Notes: generated by a model from the sequence alone, not told the origin. A stretch of 64,000 bases of DNA from Isoetes taiwanensis (GCA_021234155.1 JAJEKV010000500.1:62001-126000); one strand, 5' to 3'. Positions 1-12,724 are shown, counted from the stretch's first letter. A program made the numbers and translations.

Positions 1-2400
1 GTACGTATATACATATTCATGGCATATATACAACATGAGACCAGGGTTTTGGCTCTTTGTAGAAAGGATTGTTGCAGAGCATGAAGGCATGGAGCAATTC
101 TAGGCAGTTTTGAAGCCCAAAATTTGAAGCATTATATCTCGGTGACCCGAGATCCGTTTCAGGTGATTTTTTTTGCTAGAAAGATCTTCAGCTAAGCTTT
201 CCGGAATGGTCCGATCAGGCCAAAACGCATCTGTATGAAAAAGTTATAAAAAAATTGTGATGCTGGGCTAGAATTGACTGCACTTTATTTCTTGGAGCTA
301 GAAGACAATTTTTGGAGGCGCAATCAATTGCAAGAGGTCCAGAGGTCTATGGGAAAAGAAATTCTCAGGTGGGGTTTTGTTATTGATCAATTGAGATGCT
401 GTAAGTTGCCATGATTAGTCTGTACATGATTTTTGCATGCAAATATGATAGATATGAATTTGTTGGAGACTCATAAGGCTAGAGAAGGTAATCAATGATT
501 TGAAACATCTTTATAAGGGCTGATTCTAAGTCAGGAATGGCCAAAAATTGCTTGAGAAGCACCGATTCAGCATGAAAAATTCAGAAAAGGCAGAATTGAA
601 TTGGATCTGATCGGCATCGAACTCTCCAACGCCATTTTGTGTTCACGTTATGTTTTTGTCCTCTTGTGTCTTGTGGTTTTTATCTTGTTGGACTTGTATT
701 TGTTACTTTTGTCAATTTAATTGTGTGTCATAAAATAAAGTTAAGTACCCGAGGATAGAATTGGGTTGCATCTGAGCTTAGCAGCAGAGGAGATTGGAGA
801 ATGAAGAGCTGGGCATAATGATAACAAGTAATATGGTTGAAGTCATGTTTAACTAAGAGAATACATGATATAATTATAAGAATAATGAGCTAATTGTAAA
901 TTTGGCTCCTGAAGGTGTCATGAAGCTGAAGTCTAAGCCTATAATCACTCGGCATGGGATAGAAGCAGTTACGGTCATGAGACCTAAGGGGTTTTTAAGC
1001 CAGAAGTGTTCAATTTTGGGATTCTGCATGTATGTTTCGATTCCTTAGCTATGGAAAGTGGGCTTTAATTGGAATATTAAAAACCTTAGCTTTAGAGATA
1101 AATAAATGGTGAAACCTTGGAGATCATGAGAAGTTGGGTAGTGAGAGCTATATGAGGCATATGGGGCGTCTAGATGAGGCTACGGTGTGGAGCACTGTTA
1201 TATGTACATAGTAAGTTTCTAAGTTGTTGCACTATATTTTATCAAAGGCATCATAGCTAATAGATTATCCTCATGGGAGAATGGTTCTGAGATAAGGTTT
1301 GCATTGTGTGGATTGGTATTATCTTTTCTTTGATATCTACATCAATGATAGTTAGGCTTATGGCTTCCTCGACGTGTTTGGATTCCGATAATTATCTTCG
1401 TCAGTAACCTAGCAACTTCAACTTGGGCAGGTTGTATGGGCAACATCGGCAGCAGTATAATCTAGGCACATGTATAGTAAACATTCTAATTAATGCCATA
1501 TGTCATGGTCTTTGCATTGTTCTACTGTTGTCTTGGTATTTGATTATGTCCATTGGAACCTCTGGGGTCGGACTTCTAGGTTCGGTGGCCTAGGTTGCTC
1601 CGGCATGCTCATGTTCATCTGTGATACTCTGTGGTATTCTTGTGCTCTATGACACCGGGCGTAGTTTCCCTGATCAGGATGCTATGTCAACTCTTGTGAC
1701 TTAATGGTAAGAGGTCCTCCAACACCAGACGTGGGTTGGGAAGGGTATCGCGATACTGAGATTTACCCACCAACCGCCAGCAGGGCTCGAATGTGAGCGG
1801 TGGGCATTTTCTCGCTAAGGGGTCGCATGTAGGCAATGAGCTTCCCATTGTCCCGGAGTTATGTTTCTGATGTTTTGTTATTCTGGCTATGTTCTTTGCT
1901 TTTGTCGCTAAGTGTTTGGTATTTCCTTGGATTATGTTGTCATTGTCTAGTACTGTACTCACCTAGAATCTTTTGTTTGCTTGTGCTTATGTCTTTATAT
2001 CCAAGATTCCAGAGTATTTTCATGCATGAAGAGGCAGCTAGGGATCCCCACTTAGTCACGAGGACTAACCCCAGTGAGTGCATGTGCAGTGAACAAGCAA
2101 GGCAGTAGTTGTGCGGATGGCAGCAATGTAGCTGAGGATCGTGGTTGTGATCTGGAGTTAAAAAGCTTTTATTTATCTTGCTTAGTAATGTTTATGCATA
2201 TACATTGAGAGTATTGTGGATAATACATCCTTTGAATTTGTATTCTTGATGGATAGTGGGAATATATTGTATCTCAGTGAGGATGAATTTCTAGTAATGG
2301 TTTAAGTTTCAATTGTGCAAAAGGAAGATTCAATTCTTCACCACCATTAACAAGCTAGAATGTGCAAGTTTTGACAACATCCCGAGTTGCTGGAGGGTCA
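1..2400. other. No gene recognised; repeat-like AT-rich DNA
   Basis: I see no ORF with family resemblance. The stretch reads like old transposon sequence with scattered stops in all frames. The block at about 100-250 has the look of a retroelement LTR or untranslated region, but I cannot pair it with a second copy in the window. Confidence 0.4.
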
Positions 2401-2420
2401 ACTCGGCAGGCTCGTCACAG

Positions 2421-2716
2421 TTGGTATCAGAGCAATGTTGGATCCTTGGGTGTTGACAATATGATCTGTAGATTGTATAGAGATCTAGAAATGCTATCCT
2501 CGGGAGGAAGCGGAGTATTTAGAGACTTCGTGGTTACCATAGAAGTATTCAACGGAGAAGTCTCCATATAAGCAATGAAAGCAACTCTTGGTGATTGAGG
2601 TATGAATTTGTGAATAAGTTGGCATTGCATATTAATTCTATAAGTTGTTGGAGAATTCCTTCACCAAATCAATGATCGATCCACGAGGACATGGGTTAAA
2701 TTTTAGAAGGGGAGAT
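2421..2716 (+). mobile_element. Possible internal core of a very short (TRIM-like) LTR element
   Basis: Positions 2422-2433 read TGGTATCAGAGC, an exact 12-base complement of the 3' end of plant initiator tRNA-Met, the usual primer-binding site of plant LTR retroelements. The base run just upstream ends in CACA, as an LTR end would. At 2704-2716 a purine run (AGAAGGGGAGATT) precedes TGTAACGG, which resembles a polypurine tract followed by a 3' LTR start. Together they would bracket a core of only about 300 bases with no coding capacity. I could not align the putative 5' and 3' LTRs by eye, so this may be a relic of a larger element. Confidence 0.4.
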
Positions 2717-2754
2717 TGTAACGGTCCTGGCCACCTGATGAGTCAATATACGTA

Positions 2755-3055
2755 TGGTCCGACCTAGCGAAAAAGCCACCCTATATATAAGATAGTCGGT
2801 GCAAAAGTTTTAGGTTTAGCGCAAAGAAGAAATATTTATCAAGATGCTTCCAAGTTAAGCCCGTACAAAAGCCCTTACAATGTCACAGCTTAAGTATAAC
2901 AATAGGACACTTGTTCGACTTGGTGAAAAGCCACCCTCTGTATTGTATAAGATGGTGCAAAAGTTTCAGATTTGTGGAGGAAAGAAGATTATTTTATCAA
3001 GGTGTTTCCGAGTGAAGTCCTTACAATGTCATGGCTTAAATATAACAATATGGTC
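2755..3055. repeat. Diverged tandem duplication, unit about 150 bp
   Basis: Two adjacent blocks share, in order, AAAAGCCACCCT, a TATAAGAT stretch, GTGCAAAAGTTT, AAAGAAGA, TTTATCAAG and CTTACAATGTCA. They are a diverged direct duplication just downstream of the possible LTR-element core. Confidence 0.6.
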
Positions 3056-3059
3056 TTGT

Positions 3060-4515
3060 TGGGTGATAGATAATGGCTGAGCATGCCATTATATCAACAC
3101 TTGAAAAAATCACTTATGTAGGAGAGAAAAATGGGCACTTAAATAGATTTGATGATGGTAGAAAGAAATGTCTGTAATATTCCACTCCATCTACGTGCCT
3201 TGAGAGAAGGACACAAAACACTCTTACAACTCAAACGACTCAAAGCAAGCCAAACTTATTCATGTGTTTTATAACAGAGCATCTTCAATGCCACATGGTA
3301 AGACGGAGCTCTAAAAATAGCTGGAATGGCTCAAGAAAAATAGTGCAGTTAGAGCTAGCAATAATACCAATCAAGCTCAACTGAGTAACACAAAAATCTC
3401 CAGTACCAGCAATGAAAAGCTCCTTAGAATTGAAAAATTATGAGAGACATCGGGTTTGAAATGCAAAGGTACTTTTAAGCTGAGATGTTGAGAACGCTGA
3501 GAAGGCCAGAAACTTATAGCTCAGATCCATGGAAGCGGCCATGAAAGGCGAGCCTGTCTGAATTTCTACAAAAACTGGGTCTAATTTAAATAATTTGAAG
3601 CGACCTTGCCAGTATGGGAATTGATTCAGAGCCGCTTTCAAATCGGCCTTCTAATTTTGCATCTGGTAATTAATCTCCCTAGAAGATACAGACGCAAGCT
3701 CAAATCCGACTTGGTTATGGCAATAGACTAGTATTTTGCATATATGACACTGGAAGCTCAAATCTATTGGTCTGTGCAGCAACAGTTCTGTGAAATGCTT
3801 CCCCACAATGGCAACCGTTGCAAATTCCCAAACCTCAAATCTTGTATCCAAATCTCTTATATGTGGGCGCCCAATCTGTGATCAACTGGCTAAGAATCTA
3901 TTGATTTTCCACCTCCAACGACCCGCCAAGACCTTTCTCGCATCAATCCGCAACAATTTCAGAAACAGAGCATTAGGGCATTGGATTTGACCGTAATTTT
4001 TACAATTTCGAAATGCATTACAAGATTTGAGACAAAAACAACTCATTGCTGATAGAATGAATGGATTATTATGATCAGATCAGACAAAAGCCATGACTTG
4101 AAGCTTATTTAAGCTCAAGTAGATAACTTTTCTATTATGGGACTCACACTTCTTAAAGCCATTGGCCCATGAGAATAAATGACATTCTTTTATATTACAA
4201 CAAGTACTCTAATTAATCTTTTTCTAGGCACCATATCAACAAAACATCACAGCACAAGTACAATTTCATAACTACCTACTTAAAATTGTACTTATGCCCG
4301 ACATATGTTTAGTTGCAGTTATATAACTACATGCATAAATTATAAGCATGTATTGAGGATCCCATTCATATTCAAGAAATTATATTCTCTCAAATTTGAA
4401 TTTAAATTCATATCACAAGAGGTTTTCTATAGTACATTCAGGTCCAACACTAGGTTGTGAGTATTTATATTTGGACATAACATAACCAAGTTTAAGTCTC
4501 AAATACTTATACGCT
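3060..4515. other. No gene recognised
   Basis: Only short shadow ORFs without family resemblance. Nothing structural stands out. Confidence 0.4.
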
Positions 4516-4520
4516 ATTCA

Positions 4521-4602
4521 ATGAATCTTAAAGAGTTTCTTTATATTAAATTAAATTACCTATGAATCTTAAGGAGTTTCTTTATATTAAATTAAATTAC
4601 CT
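4521..4602. repeat. 41-bp tandem duplication
   Basis: Two adjacent, almost identical copies begin TGAATCTTAA and run through an AT-rich tract ending AATTACC. They lie immediately upstream of the Helitron-like 3' end at 4617-4645. Confidence 0.7.
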
Positions 4603-4616
4603 TTAAATTGTTATTA

Positions 4617-4645
4617 AGCCTGGCAACGCCGAGCACCATAACTAG
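4617..4645 (+). mobile_element. Helitron-like 3' terminus
   Basis: The sequence GCCTGGCAACGCCGAGC folds into a short GC stem and is followed after a few bases by CTAG, the CTRR end typical of Helitrons. It closely resembles the sequence at 54360-54389. The following base here is C rather than the expected T, and no matching 5' TC terminus was identified, so this is an end-only call. Confidence 0.45.
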
Positions 4646-6240
4646 CTTTCTTTAATCCTTACCTTTTAGCAAGACATTTACCAAAAAGAACTTGGTCAAT
4701 GCCTTATTTCCTTGAATATGACACCTCTGCACTTTGCCTCAGCTGCACACAAGCATAGTCTATGCAACCAGCAGCACATGGAAACAGCCTTAAACGTGCA
4801 CAACTAAGCACTTAGTGGCACATTCTACTCTGTTTCTTGCAAAGCCTATGAACTACACAACGTATGGACTCCCTAGCCCTAAACACTAACATGCTTAAGC
4901 ACCCATATCTCCCTACAAACACTACACAAAAGCAACGTACTCTGCCACAACCACCTAATAGCTGTAGCCTACAGACATCAAAGGAAAAGAACCTTCCTGC
5001 AAGAGCGCATGCATGTAGCATTAGCTTCAACCTAATAACTAACTAGCTAGCAAGAAAAACAGCCTATAAAAGCTGCATCCTATCTGCAGACTAACCTAAA
5101 AGCCTAAGCGTATTCAAGAACCTCCACATAAGCAAGTGATGTAACATGCAGCTAAGAACAACATACTGTAAGCAAAAAGCAGAAGAATGCATATTCCATG
5201 TAATAGAATTATTGTACTTAAGATGAGCATAAATTCGAGTTATCAAAATGAATAACCTGTTCCTACCTTATGCTGGCTTCATGAAGGCCTCTTCTCTTTG
5301 CTGGCAAGTGACTAATATGACAAGATTGTGGCATTCGAATGTCTTAGCTGGAAATTATGTTCAAATAGATTACTCAAAGATAGTTTTGTTTACCTGGCTG
5401 AAACTGCTATGTTTGTCAACTGTGCCTTATCTAACCTGGATGCAAATATAAAAGCACGTATTTTGAACAACTTTTCTGTAACTGTAAGCGAACCATATGA
5501 GACAAGGGAGCAAAGTAGTAGTAAAACCATTGTCATTACGCTATTGACTGAGAGGTGCAATGTTGAATGGTAAGGCAATAGGGATACGATATTTTCCAAT
5601 AAAGTACGTCCTGGTATTTAAGTTCCCTCCAAATATGTATTAAAATTTTCCTGCAAGAATTTGATGAGAATTTAGAAGCTCGGCAATCAAAGAATACCTA
5701 ATATGTTTATCCGCATGTCCATATTCACCCAACAGGAACATTTTGTAAAATGACTCACAGCTTCCAAATGTAGTATTTCAGAAGTATAAGACCTGAAAAC
5801 ATCTATATGAGGGACATGGATAAGGCAAATAGAACATAGTTCTAGCTTCCAGACCTAGAAGATCCGAGCTGCTAATATGCACTAGGTTGTACTTGGCACC
5901 TCTTCCCCATGCCGTGCACAATCACTACATGTTTTGACAGCAAGTCATATGTCCATTCAATAAGGCGTTTATAGAATTTGGAATCTACAACATTAAGGCA
6001 TTCTACAACATCTCTTTTAGCACATTCTTGTCAATGCAGTATTTCCAACAGTACATCTCTTCAGGTTAAAGGACAAAGCATCACAAATTATTAGTTTTCT
6101 CTGCTAGTCTGCTAGAACTCTGCTCGTACTGCCCTTAAAGAACAAAGGACTCGTCAACAAAAAGTCACAATTGCCCGATGAAGACACCTTGGTGGAGATG
6201 GCACGATGTTTTAATTCAATCTGCTGTGATTTGCACTTAT
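4646..6240. other. No gene recognised
   Basis: Short ORFs at 5248-5600 on both strands have no recognisable domain. No structural repeat seen. Confidence 0.35.
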
Positions 6241-6248
6241 AAGCCATC

Positions 6249-6362
6249 TTAGAGAAAGCCATAACCTTTGCTGAGGAAGAGAGACATTAATTCATCAACC
6301 TGACTTCTAGCATCTCTTTCCCTCTCAGAGACTGTCCGAAATTTTGAATGCAGCCTTTTGTT
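6249..6362 (-). CDS. Candidate exon of an unrecognised protein
   Basis: On the minus strand one frame stays open for about 36 codons and has protein-like composition. It includes the charged run SERERDARSQVDELM followed by a hydrophobic LFLSKGYGF segment, then a TAA stop. It is too short for the ORF size used elsewhere, has no start codon of its own, and I do not recognise the family. I list it because composition and an arginine/glutamate-rich heptad-like pattern suggest a helical segment rather than chance translation. It could equally be noise. Confidence 0.25.
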   Translation of the reverse strand, partial: NKRLHSKFRTVSERERDARSQVDELMSLFLSKGYGFL

Positions 6363-6950
6363 TTCATATGTTGTAGAATGATTTTACAAAGATATTTACT
6401 AGAAACATTTCAGTGCCTCTTGAGCAAGCCCATTGACAGGCATACATACTGATTAGGTTAACTGCAATATATAATGCAATTGGCAATGATGAGAGGAGGA
6501 TTTTGTAGCATTCCTAGATTAAAATGGCAAAGCTCTCATGACTAAGCGCAGAAAAGAGAAATAGATATAAGAGGTCCTTAAGATTATAGCTTGGAATATA
6601 CATTGTATTCCTCATGCTAAAATTGATGCAACAAAAGATGTTTACCATGTTGTTTCAAAACAATGTAGTAAACAAGTTTTAAGATATGATGCTTTCTAGC
6701 TAGAATTTTTTTGCATTACAACAGGCAATGAGAATCCAATTTGGCCAAGGGTAAACACAATGAAGAGACCAAAGTGACAGGTGATGAGCCAGAGCCTGCA
6801 ATTATGCAAGTTGTCTTAAATTATGCTCAAATTTAAATGCAGATAACAGCCTTGCAAGTTCTATTACTAATAATTTTTGACAATCTAAATATGCTGGAAA
6901 ATACCTTCGTGTATTTACGAAGTTGGTGTTTCCTCTTTGTCAATAAGTTT

Positions 6951-7010
6951 ATGAAGATCATGCATCGCGAAGAGAAGCCAACATATTCGTCTAGGGGCAA
7001 ATAACTATAT
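6951..7010. repeat. Dispersed repeat, second copy at 8344-8406
   Basis: The phrase AATAAGTTTATGAAGATCAT and the following 40 bases recur in the same orientation at 8344-8406. Both copies read on the minus strand as a similar peptide containing MHDLHKLI, so this may be a duplicated exon of an unrecognised gene or part of a transposon. Confidence 0.55.
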
Positions 7011-7816
7011 TAGAGGATATTCCTAAACGAAAATCTACAACATAGACAATAAGACTTGCCTTAGGAATGTTGGCAATCCTCTGACAACAAAATAATAGCA
7101 TCCTCGTACAGATGGCCTATCAAGCTTGGCATGGATAATTTGTTGAGTCTTGGTGAATCTCCAGGTTGGGCCCCTTGGGCAATGTGAGATCCTTTGTACC
7201 TTCCGCAGTTTTCACCTGCCACAGATTAGCTAGACAACATGTCTATGCCAATCAATATTTCAACAAAAGCATAGAGCCTACAATCAAGTGAATATACTAT
7301 AAGGAATTCGAAGTAGAACGATAATGATAGTCCCCACAATTGCATCAACCAGCTGACATTTATTCCATCCCTCTTTGTGCCTGCAATGTGGTCCCTGCAA
7401 AATGAAAACACAAATCACATGCATCACAACATTTACTAAAAGCCATGAGAAGCGTCGAATGTCTAGCTCAAATATCCAGCAATTGGAAAATGTGGTGAAA
7501 ATGCATCTATGCAATCCTTGAATTGTACATGTTTTTTTATCAGTTGTCACTAAGCCGTCCAACTTCCGTGTATGACCATTAGCCCAGTTCACATCAAAAC
7601 TTATGTCTTTGTCCTTGGGTAGCTACTATTGGAATGGGAAGGGAGCAAGTGAAAAAGAGCAGAAAATATGGCAGAGTGAAGCATTAAGAATGCAATGTGT
7701 GTAGAAATACGCAAATTAATATGTAGCAAAATGTAAGACAGAAGTGCATCACCAAACATGCTATATAGTGAGAAAGAAAGGAAGATGTGAGGAAAGGAGT
7801 GGGACCTCAAAATCCG

Positions 7817-7914
7817 TGTAATGCTGTGTTTGACAAAGGAAAGATATGGCTGGCAATATACTGAGGTAATGCTGTGTTTGACAAAGGAAAGATATGGCTG
7901 GCAATATACTGAGG
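7817..7914. repeat. 48-bp perfect tandem duplication
   Basis: Two consecutive copies begin GTAATGCTGTGTTTGACAAA with a period of 48 bases. The 125-codon minus-strand ORF over it owes its internal peptide repeat to this duplication and is not otherwise gene-like. Confidence 0.85.
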
Positions 7915-8619
7915 TAAAACATAAACGAGCTTCAGATTTATGCCTTGCATGTACCGAATGATTTGAGAAAGAATACATGTCATGCTTTCGTATTCCCTTA
8001 ACCTATCTTGTTTCCACTTTCATCTCTTCTTCGAATACATTATCATGCTACCATTAATATAAGCTCCATGAGCAATTAAGGTACAACAAGAAATAAGATC
8101 CATTAGCAACTAAGCTACAGTAGCCCAAAACTAGCCCAGAACTGTGGCACGCATAATTACAGCCTCAGCTCTGATTACTCTGTACAATTCTTGTAGTTCT
8201 GCACAGCTGCCAGCACATAGTATCTAGCTAGTAGCTCGGCTCGTCCATTCCATGAGTTAATGCAAATCTAATCTTGAGTTTTACTGAAAATAGCTACAGA
8301 AGTACTAGTACATAGAAGCATCCAAATGATCTAGTTAGTAACCACTATGCCAATAAGTTTATGAAGATCATGCATCACGGAGAGCAGCCAAAATATTCGT
8401 TCAGGGGCACAATTGCAAGGAAGCTTTGTAGCCTCCATGAAAATCTTCCAACGGCATAAAATAGAATATACTCCCAAGGGTTTGCCCTTCAAGCAACTCA
8501 AAACAAATGCTAACCCATGAATGGGTTGCCCTTTTAGGAGCCATTGATGCATGCGCAATTACTTTTACTCTCGAAGTTCTTGTGACGAATAATATTGTGT
8601 GTAAAAAGTATGGCATAAA

Positions 8620-10655
8620 CCTATGGGATTGAATGTTAATAGCGGATTTATTCGGAGAGCTTTGGAATTAGCAATTTCTTCATTAGAGTCATATTGGGGT
8701 CCCATTTCATCCTACACGGGTGTATCCAGTCAGCAAAGTCGAAATTGGCCCTAACCAATAAGATTTGAGGGCGTCCTACATGTCACCAGATCTTGGCTTT
8801 ACCAAATGGAAATCGGGGAAGATACGGGAAAATCCTTCACCGATTATTACGTTGGGCCTTCGTTCCCCCTCGCCTCGCCTCGCCAGCCTCTCCCCCCCCT
8901 CCCTCAGGATGCGGAAGCTGACATTCAAAGAAAAATTCCTTCTTCTCTTTTGATGAGTAGAAGTAGGGTGTTGATTTTTGTACTATCAGTGTAAGATTCG
9001 GCAGGGTGGTAGCATAGCAGGTCTTGAAAGAGCAATCTTCCAGAGCAGGTCTTCCAGAGCAATCTTCACAGTTCAGGTGAGCTTCCATTGCAATTTATGT
9101 TTTAAGTTTCCTTTATGATGTTCTTTATGTTGTTCTTGCATATTAGTTCAAGGTAAGAAATTTTGTATTACGATGTAAAATATGATTTTTGTGATAGGAT
9201 GAAGGCCAGAGCCTCGAAGTGTCACATTGAGGAATAGAAAAATGCAAAGTGTGGTTGGATCGACATGGAAATATCTGTAGGGTCATGGGTGTCAATGTTG
9301 CCCGAGGAAAATATGGACCTCATGGTGTTAAGAGGCTGAAAAAAAGATGTCATAAAAATGCCACCGGAAAGCCCAGTACTTGGTTTTGTATTTAGCAAAT
9401 CGGGGAAAAATTGTGGATGAGGTTTTGGTTGCTCACGCATACTCTTGCACAAGATATCGTAAAGAGGAAATATGTAGGACAATGAGGATTTCCTAAGATG
9501 GAAGTAAAGCGCATATGCTCTTCTAATTTTAAGGAAGTTTCAGCCCGGAAGCATAACAAGTGTACTACATGTTCATCACATCGGTGTTGGCAAATTGTTA
9601 TTTGTCGACATACCACCACTTTTGCTCAAAGAAAGTGGCATTTGGTTTCATAAGTATCATTATAGTGTTGCAAATGGTATTGGTGCTCAATTGGATGAAA
9701 TTCCAAAGACCGGATCTTTATTACTTGTCGAAAAGCTTTTATGACCAAGAGTTGGTGACGCTTTATGTCGATGTATGCTAACAAAGGAAATTGGAAGAAT
9801 GCTAACCGAGAGGGGTGGAGGAGATGTGGTGTTAAGTTGTTGATGCCAATCAAATTATTTGCATACATGTTTAAAGATGTTAGGGGAATAAAAGCGAGCA
9901 CCACAAAGTTTAAAGCTTCCGGGACTTAAGTGATTTCGATGTTTGATTTTGTTTATTGGTGAATGGAATAAGAAGGTTTGAAAACAGTGGGCAACTTATC
10001 GAATGTGCGGTCGAAAAAGTAGCCTCCTTTTTCGTGTGAATATATTTATTGAGTGATCATCACGGTGTAGATACCAAGAGGTAGTATAACTAGTCTGGAT
10101 TTTATCATCATCTGCAGTGCAAAATTCTAAGCAAACTCTATATTGCAATTTCTATGTGGAAAGAAAAAAAAGGATATGGAAGAAACGATTGGATGGTCAT
10201 GGATACCGGTACAAACTTTAAGTAGGATCGCGCCATGCAATTGTGAGGTTGAAATAACAAATGACATGAATGAAATGTTGGATGTGGATCTTGAGTGGTC
10301 TTTGATGGAATCCTAGGAAGCTTTTGGGGGCTCTTCACAACCACTTTGACTTCTACTTCATACTTGACGAGAAGAAGGTTGGTTTCCGAAGAGAGTGCCT
10401 AGTTAAATGCAAAGATTGCACAGTGCCACATCATCTAAAGCTTGCTTTTGAAAAGTAGTTGACAGTTTATAACAGCAACAGACATGTTTAGAAATGGAAT
10501 TGCGTAAGTTAAGTGCCATTAGGGGCAACTCATAACAGGTAATTAGGCATTATGCCTGATTTGTCAATGTATTCCCTGCTACTCAATAAATGGAAATTGT
10601 ATTTTTGCTTCTCTACTGCCTTATTGACATTGACAGCTAAAGATGTCTTGCCATA
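8620..10655. other. No intact gene; possible decayed coding DNA
   Basis: Several frames at 9200-9900 have protein-like stretches broken by stops. The plus-strand phrase MYANKGNWKNA at about 9770-9800 faintly recalls the end of a PPR repeat, but the context does not support a firm call. Confidence 0.3.
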
Positions 10656-10656
10656 C

Positions 10657-10785
10657 TGTAATAAACCTGTTTGGCATGTTTGGATCAGCTCTTGATCTGC
10701 AGTTCCCAAAGAAGCATCTATGTAATAAACCTGTTTGGCATGTTTGGATCAGCTCTTGATCTGCAGTTCCTAAAGAAGCATCTAC
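10657..10785. repeat. 64-bp tandem duplication
   Basis: Two consecutive copies contain AATAAACCTGTTTGGCATG and GATCAGCTCTTGATCTGCAG. They differ at a base or two. Confidence 0.85.
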
Positions 10786-10889
10786 AGACTGTGACTCTGA
10801 TGTACTGCCTGCTTCCAAACTGTACTCATTTTTCACAATGCTTTGCTTTTTCTTCATTCTTCAGATCTCCTTGTACCTGGAATGTTGAC

Positions 10890-10984
10890 TTCCTTGCTGG
10901 TTTTGTCCTTCATATCTGTTTAGTGATTGCACTTTTTTCCTTGCTGGTTTTGTCCTTCATATCTGTTTAGTGATTGCACTTTTT
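10890..10984. repeat. 47-bp perfect tandem duplication
   Basis: Two consecutive copies begin TTCCTTGCTGGTTTTGTCC and end in a T run. They sit about 100 bases after the 64-bp duplication, so two independent recent slippage-type duplications lie within 330 bases. Confidence 0.85.
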
Positions 10985-11354
10985 TCTTTAATTGTCTTTC
11001 CCTTCTGCAATCACTTCCATTCACAAGGCAAACAAAAAGAAAAAACTAAGTGGTTTAACCAAGTTCTTATACTTGAAAATCATTGAGGCAGGTTTGTACT
11101 TTAAATCATAACAATTGGGATATTTTCTCTCCTCTCTTTTTAGCGAATATATATAACTAGTTGTGATCCCCACCCTTTGCAAGAAATTTGCTACGAATAA
11201 TGCACTAAAGAAATTTTACTAAATAAATAATATGGGATCTAATGATTGTAAGTTCTATTATTCTAAAAGAGTTATCTTGCAATGGGAACATTATGGTACA
11301 TCTTGCAATGTGGTGATAGAGACTAATTTTGAACTCAGACTTTTCAAATGCAAT

Positions 11355-11562
11355 GTTCTTTTATGTAATAGAAATTAACTAGGAAACTGTTTATGGACAC
11401 AAGGTTTAAACAGAATGATCAATTACTGTTATTAAGTTAGAAATTCACTTTAAACGGGGGAAATGCTCAATGTTCTTTTATGTAAAAGAAATTAACTAAA
11501 CTCATTATGGACACAAGGTTTAAACAGAATGATCAATTACTCTCATTAAGTTAGAAATTCTG
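11355..11562. repeat. Diverged direct duplication, unit about 100 bp
   Basis: Both copies contain AATGTTCTTTTATGTAA, GGACACAAGGTTTAAACAG and AATGATCAATTACT followed by TTAAGTTAGAAATTC, with small indels between them. Confidence 0.7.
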
Positions 11563-11603
11563 TTGTTGCTGTTGCACCATGGTTGTTAGAATTTCAATTT
11601 TAA

Positions 11604-11990
11604 TTATCTTAGACATCTTGTACTTCCAAATGTACTTGGACTCCACATGGACTGCTTACATGGCATGCCACATGGACTACTGACATGGCATGCCACATGG
11701 ACTACTTGACATGGCATAACACGTGTTTGATGACTTGGCTCATTGAATGTTGGCATGGACCGCCCACATAGACTACACCCAAAAAAAAAAAAAAAGTTAT
11801 ACTTGTCCTTGGAGCACCATCAATTTTGAATATCTTGGGCAAGCACCATATCTTAGACATCTTGTACTTCCAAATGTACTTGGACTCCACATGGATTTGC
11901 CCATGGACTGCCACATGGACTACTTGTGACATGACATGGCATAACACGTGTTTGATGACTTGGCATGGACCGCCACATAGACTAGCTCCC
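11604..11990. repeat. Complex minisatellite built on CACATGGACT / ACATGGCATG
   Basis: Short units such as ACATGGCATGCCACATGG recur. A larger block starting CTTAGACATCTTGTACTTCC at about 11610 is repeated at about 11853, and each block ends near a run of A. All ORFs here simply translate the repeat. Confidence 0.75.
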
Positions 11991-12015
11991 CCAAAAAAAA
12001 AAAAAACTTACTTGT

Positions 12016-12180
12016 CCACATGGCATGGCGTGTATGATGACATGGTAAGATGATGTGGTACATGCATTTTGATACACATGGCATGGCGTGTATGATGACA
12101 TGGTAAGATGATGTGGCACATGCATTTTGATACACATGGCATGACGTGTATGATGATATGGTAAATTGATGTGGCACACA
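12016..12180. repeat. Minisatellite, about 60-bp unit, nearly three copies
   Basis: Each unit contains CACATGGCATGGCGTGTATG, ATGACATGGTAAGATGATGT and CATGCATTTTGATA. Copies differ at only a few bases, so the array is young relative to its surroundings. Confidence 0.85.
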
Positions 12181-12466
12181 AATTTGCTTAAAAATGTAAT
12201 ATGAATTTTCTAATATTCTAATATGAATTTTCTAATATGAATTTTCTAATATTCTAAGGATCTATATAGGTCCTTAGTGTCATTAGTGTCCGATATAGGT
12301 CATTAGTGTCCTATTTAGGATCTATATAGGATATTGATGTATTTAGTGTCCTTAGTCTATGTAGGATCTATATAGTAGTGATTTATGCATGCAAAATCTA
12401 GACCCATAAATTTTGAAGTTTCTGATTGCGTTGCTCCACAAACTTTTTGCATTGCTCGACAGTGTA

Positions 12467-12724
12467 ATGGCGCGAACGAAGCTCACCCAGAAGAGGCCAA
12501 TGGAGGAATCTGTCGGTTCTTCTCCATGTCTTCAAAAAATTAGTGTAAGAGCTCGGTTTAGTTGCTCTCAGGTTATGATCTTGCAAGACAAAGGAGTTTT
12601 AGTTTCTGAAAAAGTGCAGCAGTGGGTAGATCGTTCCTGCTACCATGAGGAACGCCTTCTCAAGATGAAGACTGAAGTTGATGGAGACGGTGCCCTCAAA
12701 ATACAGCTGAAGATGCTGGATTGA
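12467..12724 (+). CDS. Small basic protein with an ARTK N-terminus, unknown function
   Basis: An 85-residue ORF starts at an ATG giving MARTKLTQKRP and ends in TGA. An in-frame upstream extension exists, but this ATG is the natural start because it follows AT-rich, stop-containing DNA in context. After removal of the first Met the chain would begin ARTK, identical to the first four residues of histone H3, but the remainder (a serine/cysteine-rich stretch, then a lysine/glutamate helix) is not histone-like. I do not recognise the family. It may be an exon of a longer gene or a fragment of a transposon ORF. Confidence 0.35.
   Translation: MARTKLTQKRPMEESVGSSPCLQKISVRARFSCSQVMILQDKGVLVSEKVQQWVDRSCYHEERLLKMKTEVDGDGALKIQLKMLD

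Noticed and set aside
7601-7978. 125-codon minus-strand ORF as a gene
   Set aside because: Its length depends on the 48-bp tandem duplication and it has no domain or conserved composition.
9750-9860. PPR repeat end (MYANKGNW)
   Set aside because: A single short resemblance with stops on both sides and no neighbouring PPR motif.
11604-12180. Possible CRISPR-like array
   Set aside because: Units are contiguous or degenerate minisatellite copies without regular unique spacers, and the genome is a plant nuclear one.
12467-12724. Histone H3 gene fragment
   Set aside because: Identity stops after the first five residues; no histone fold sequence follows.
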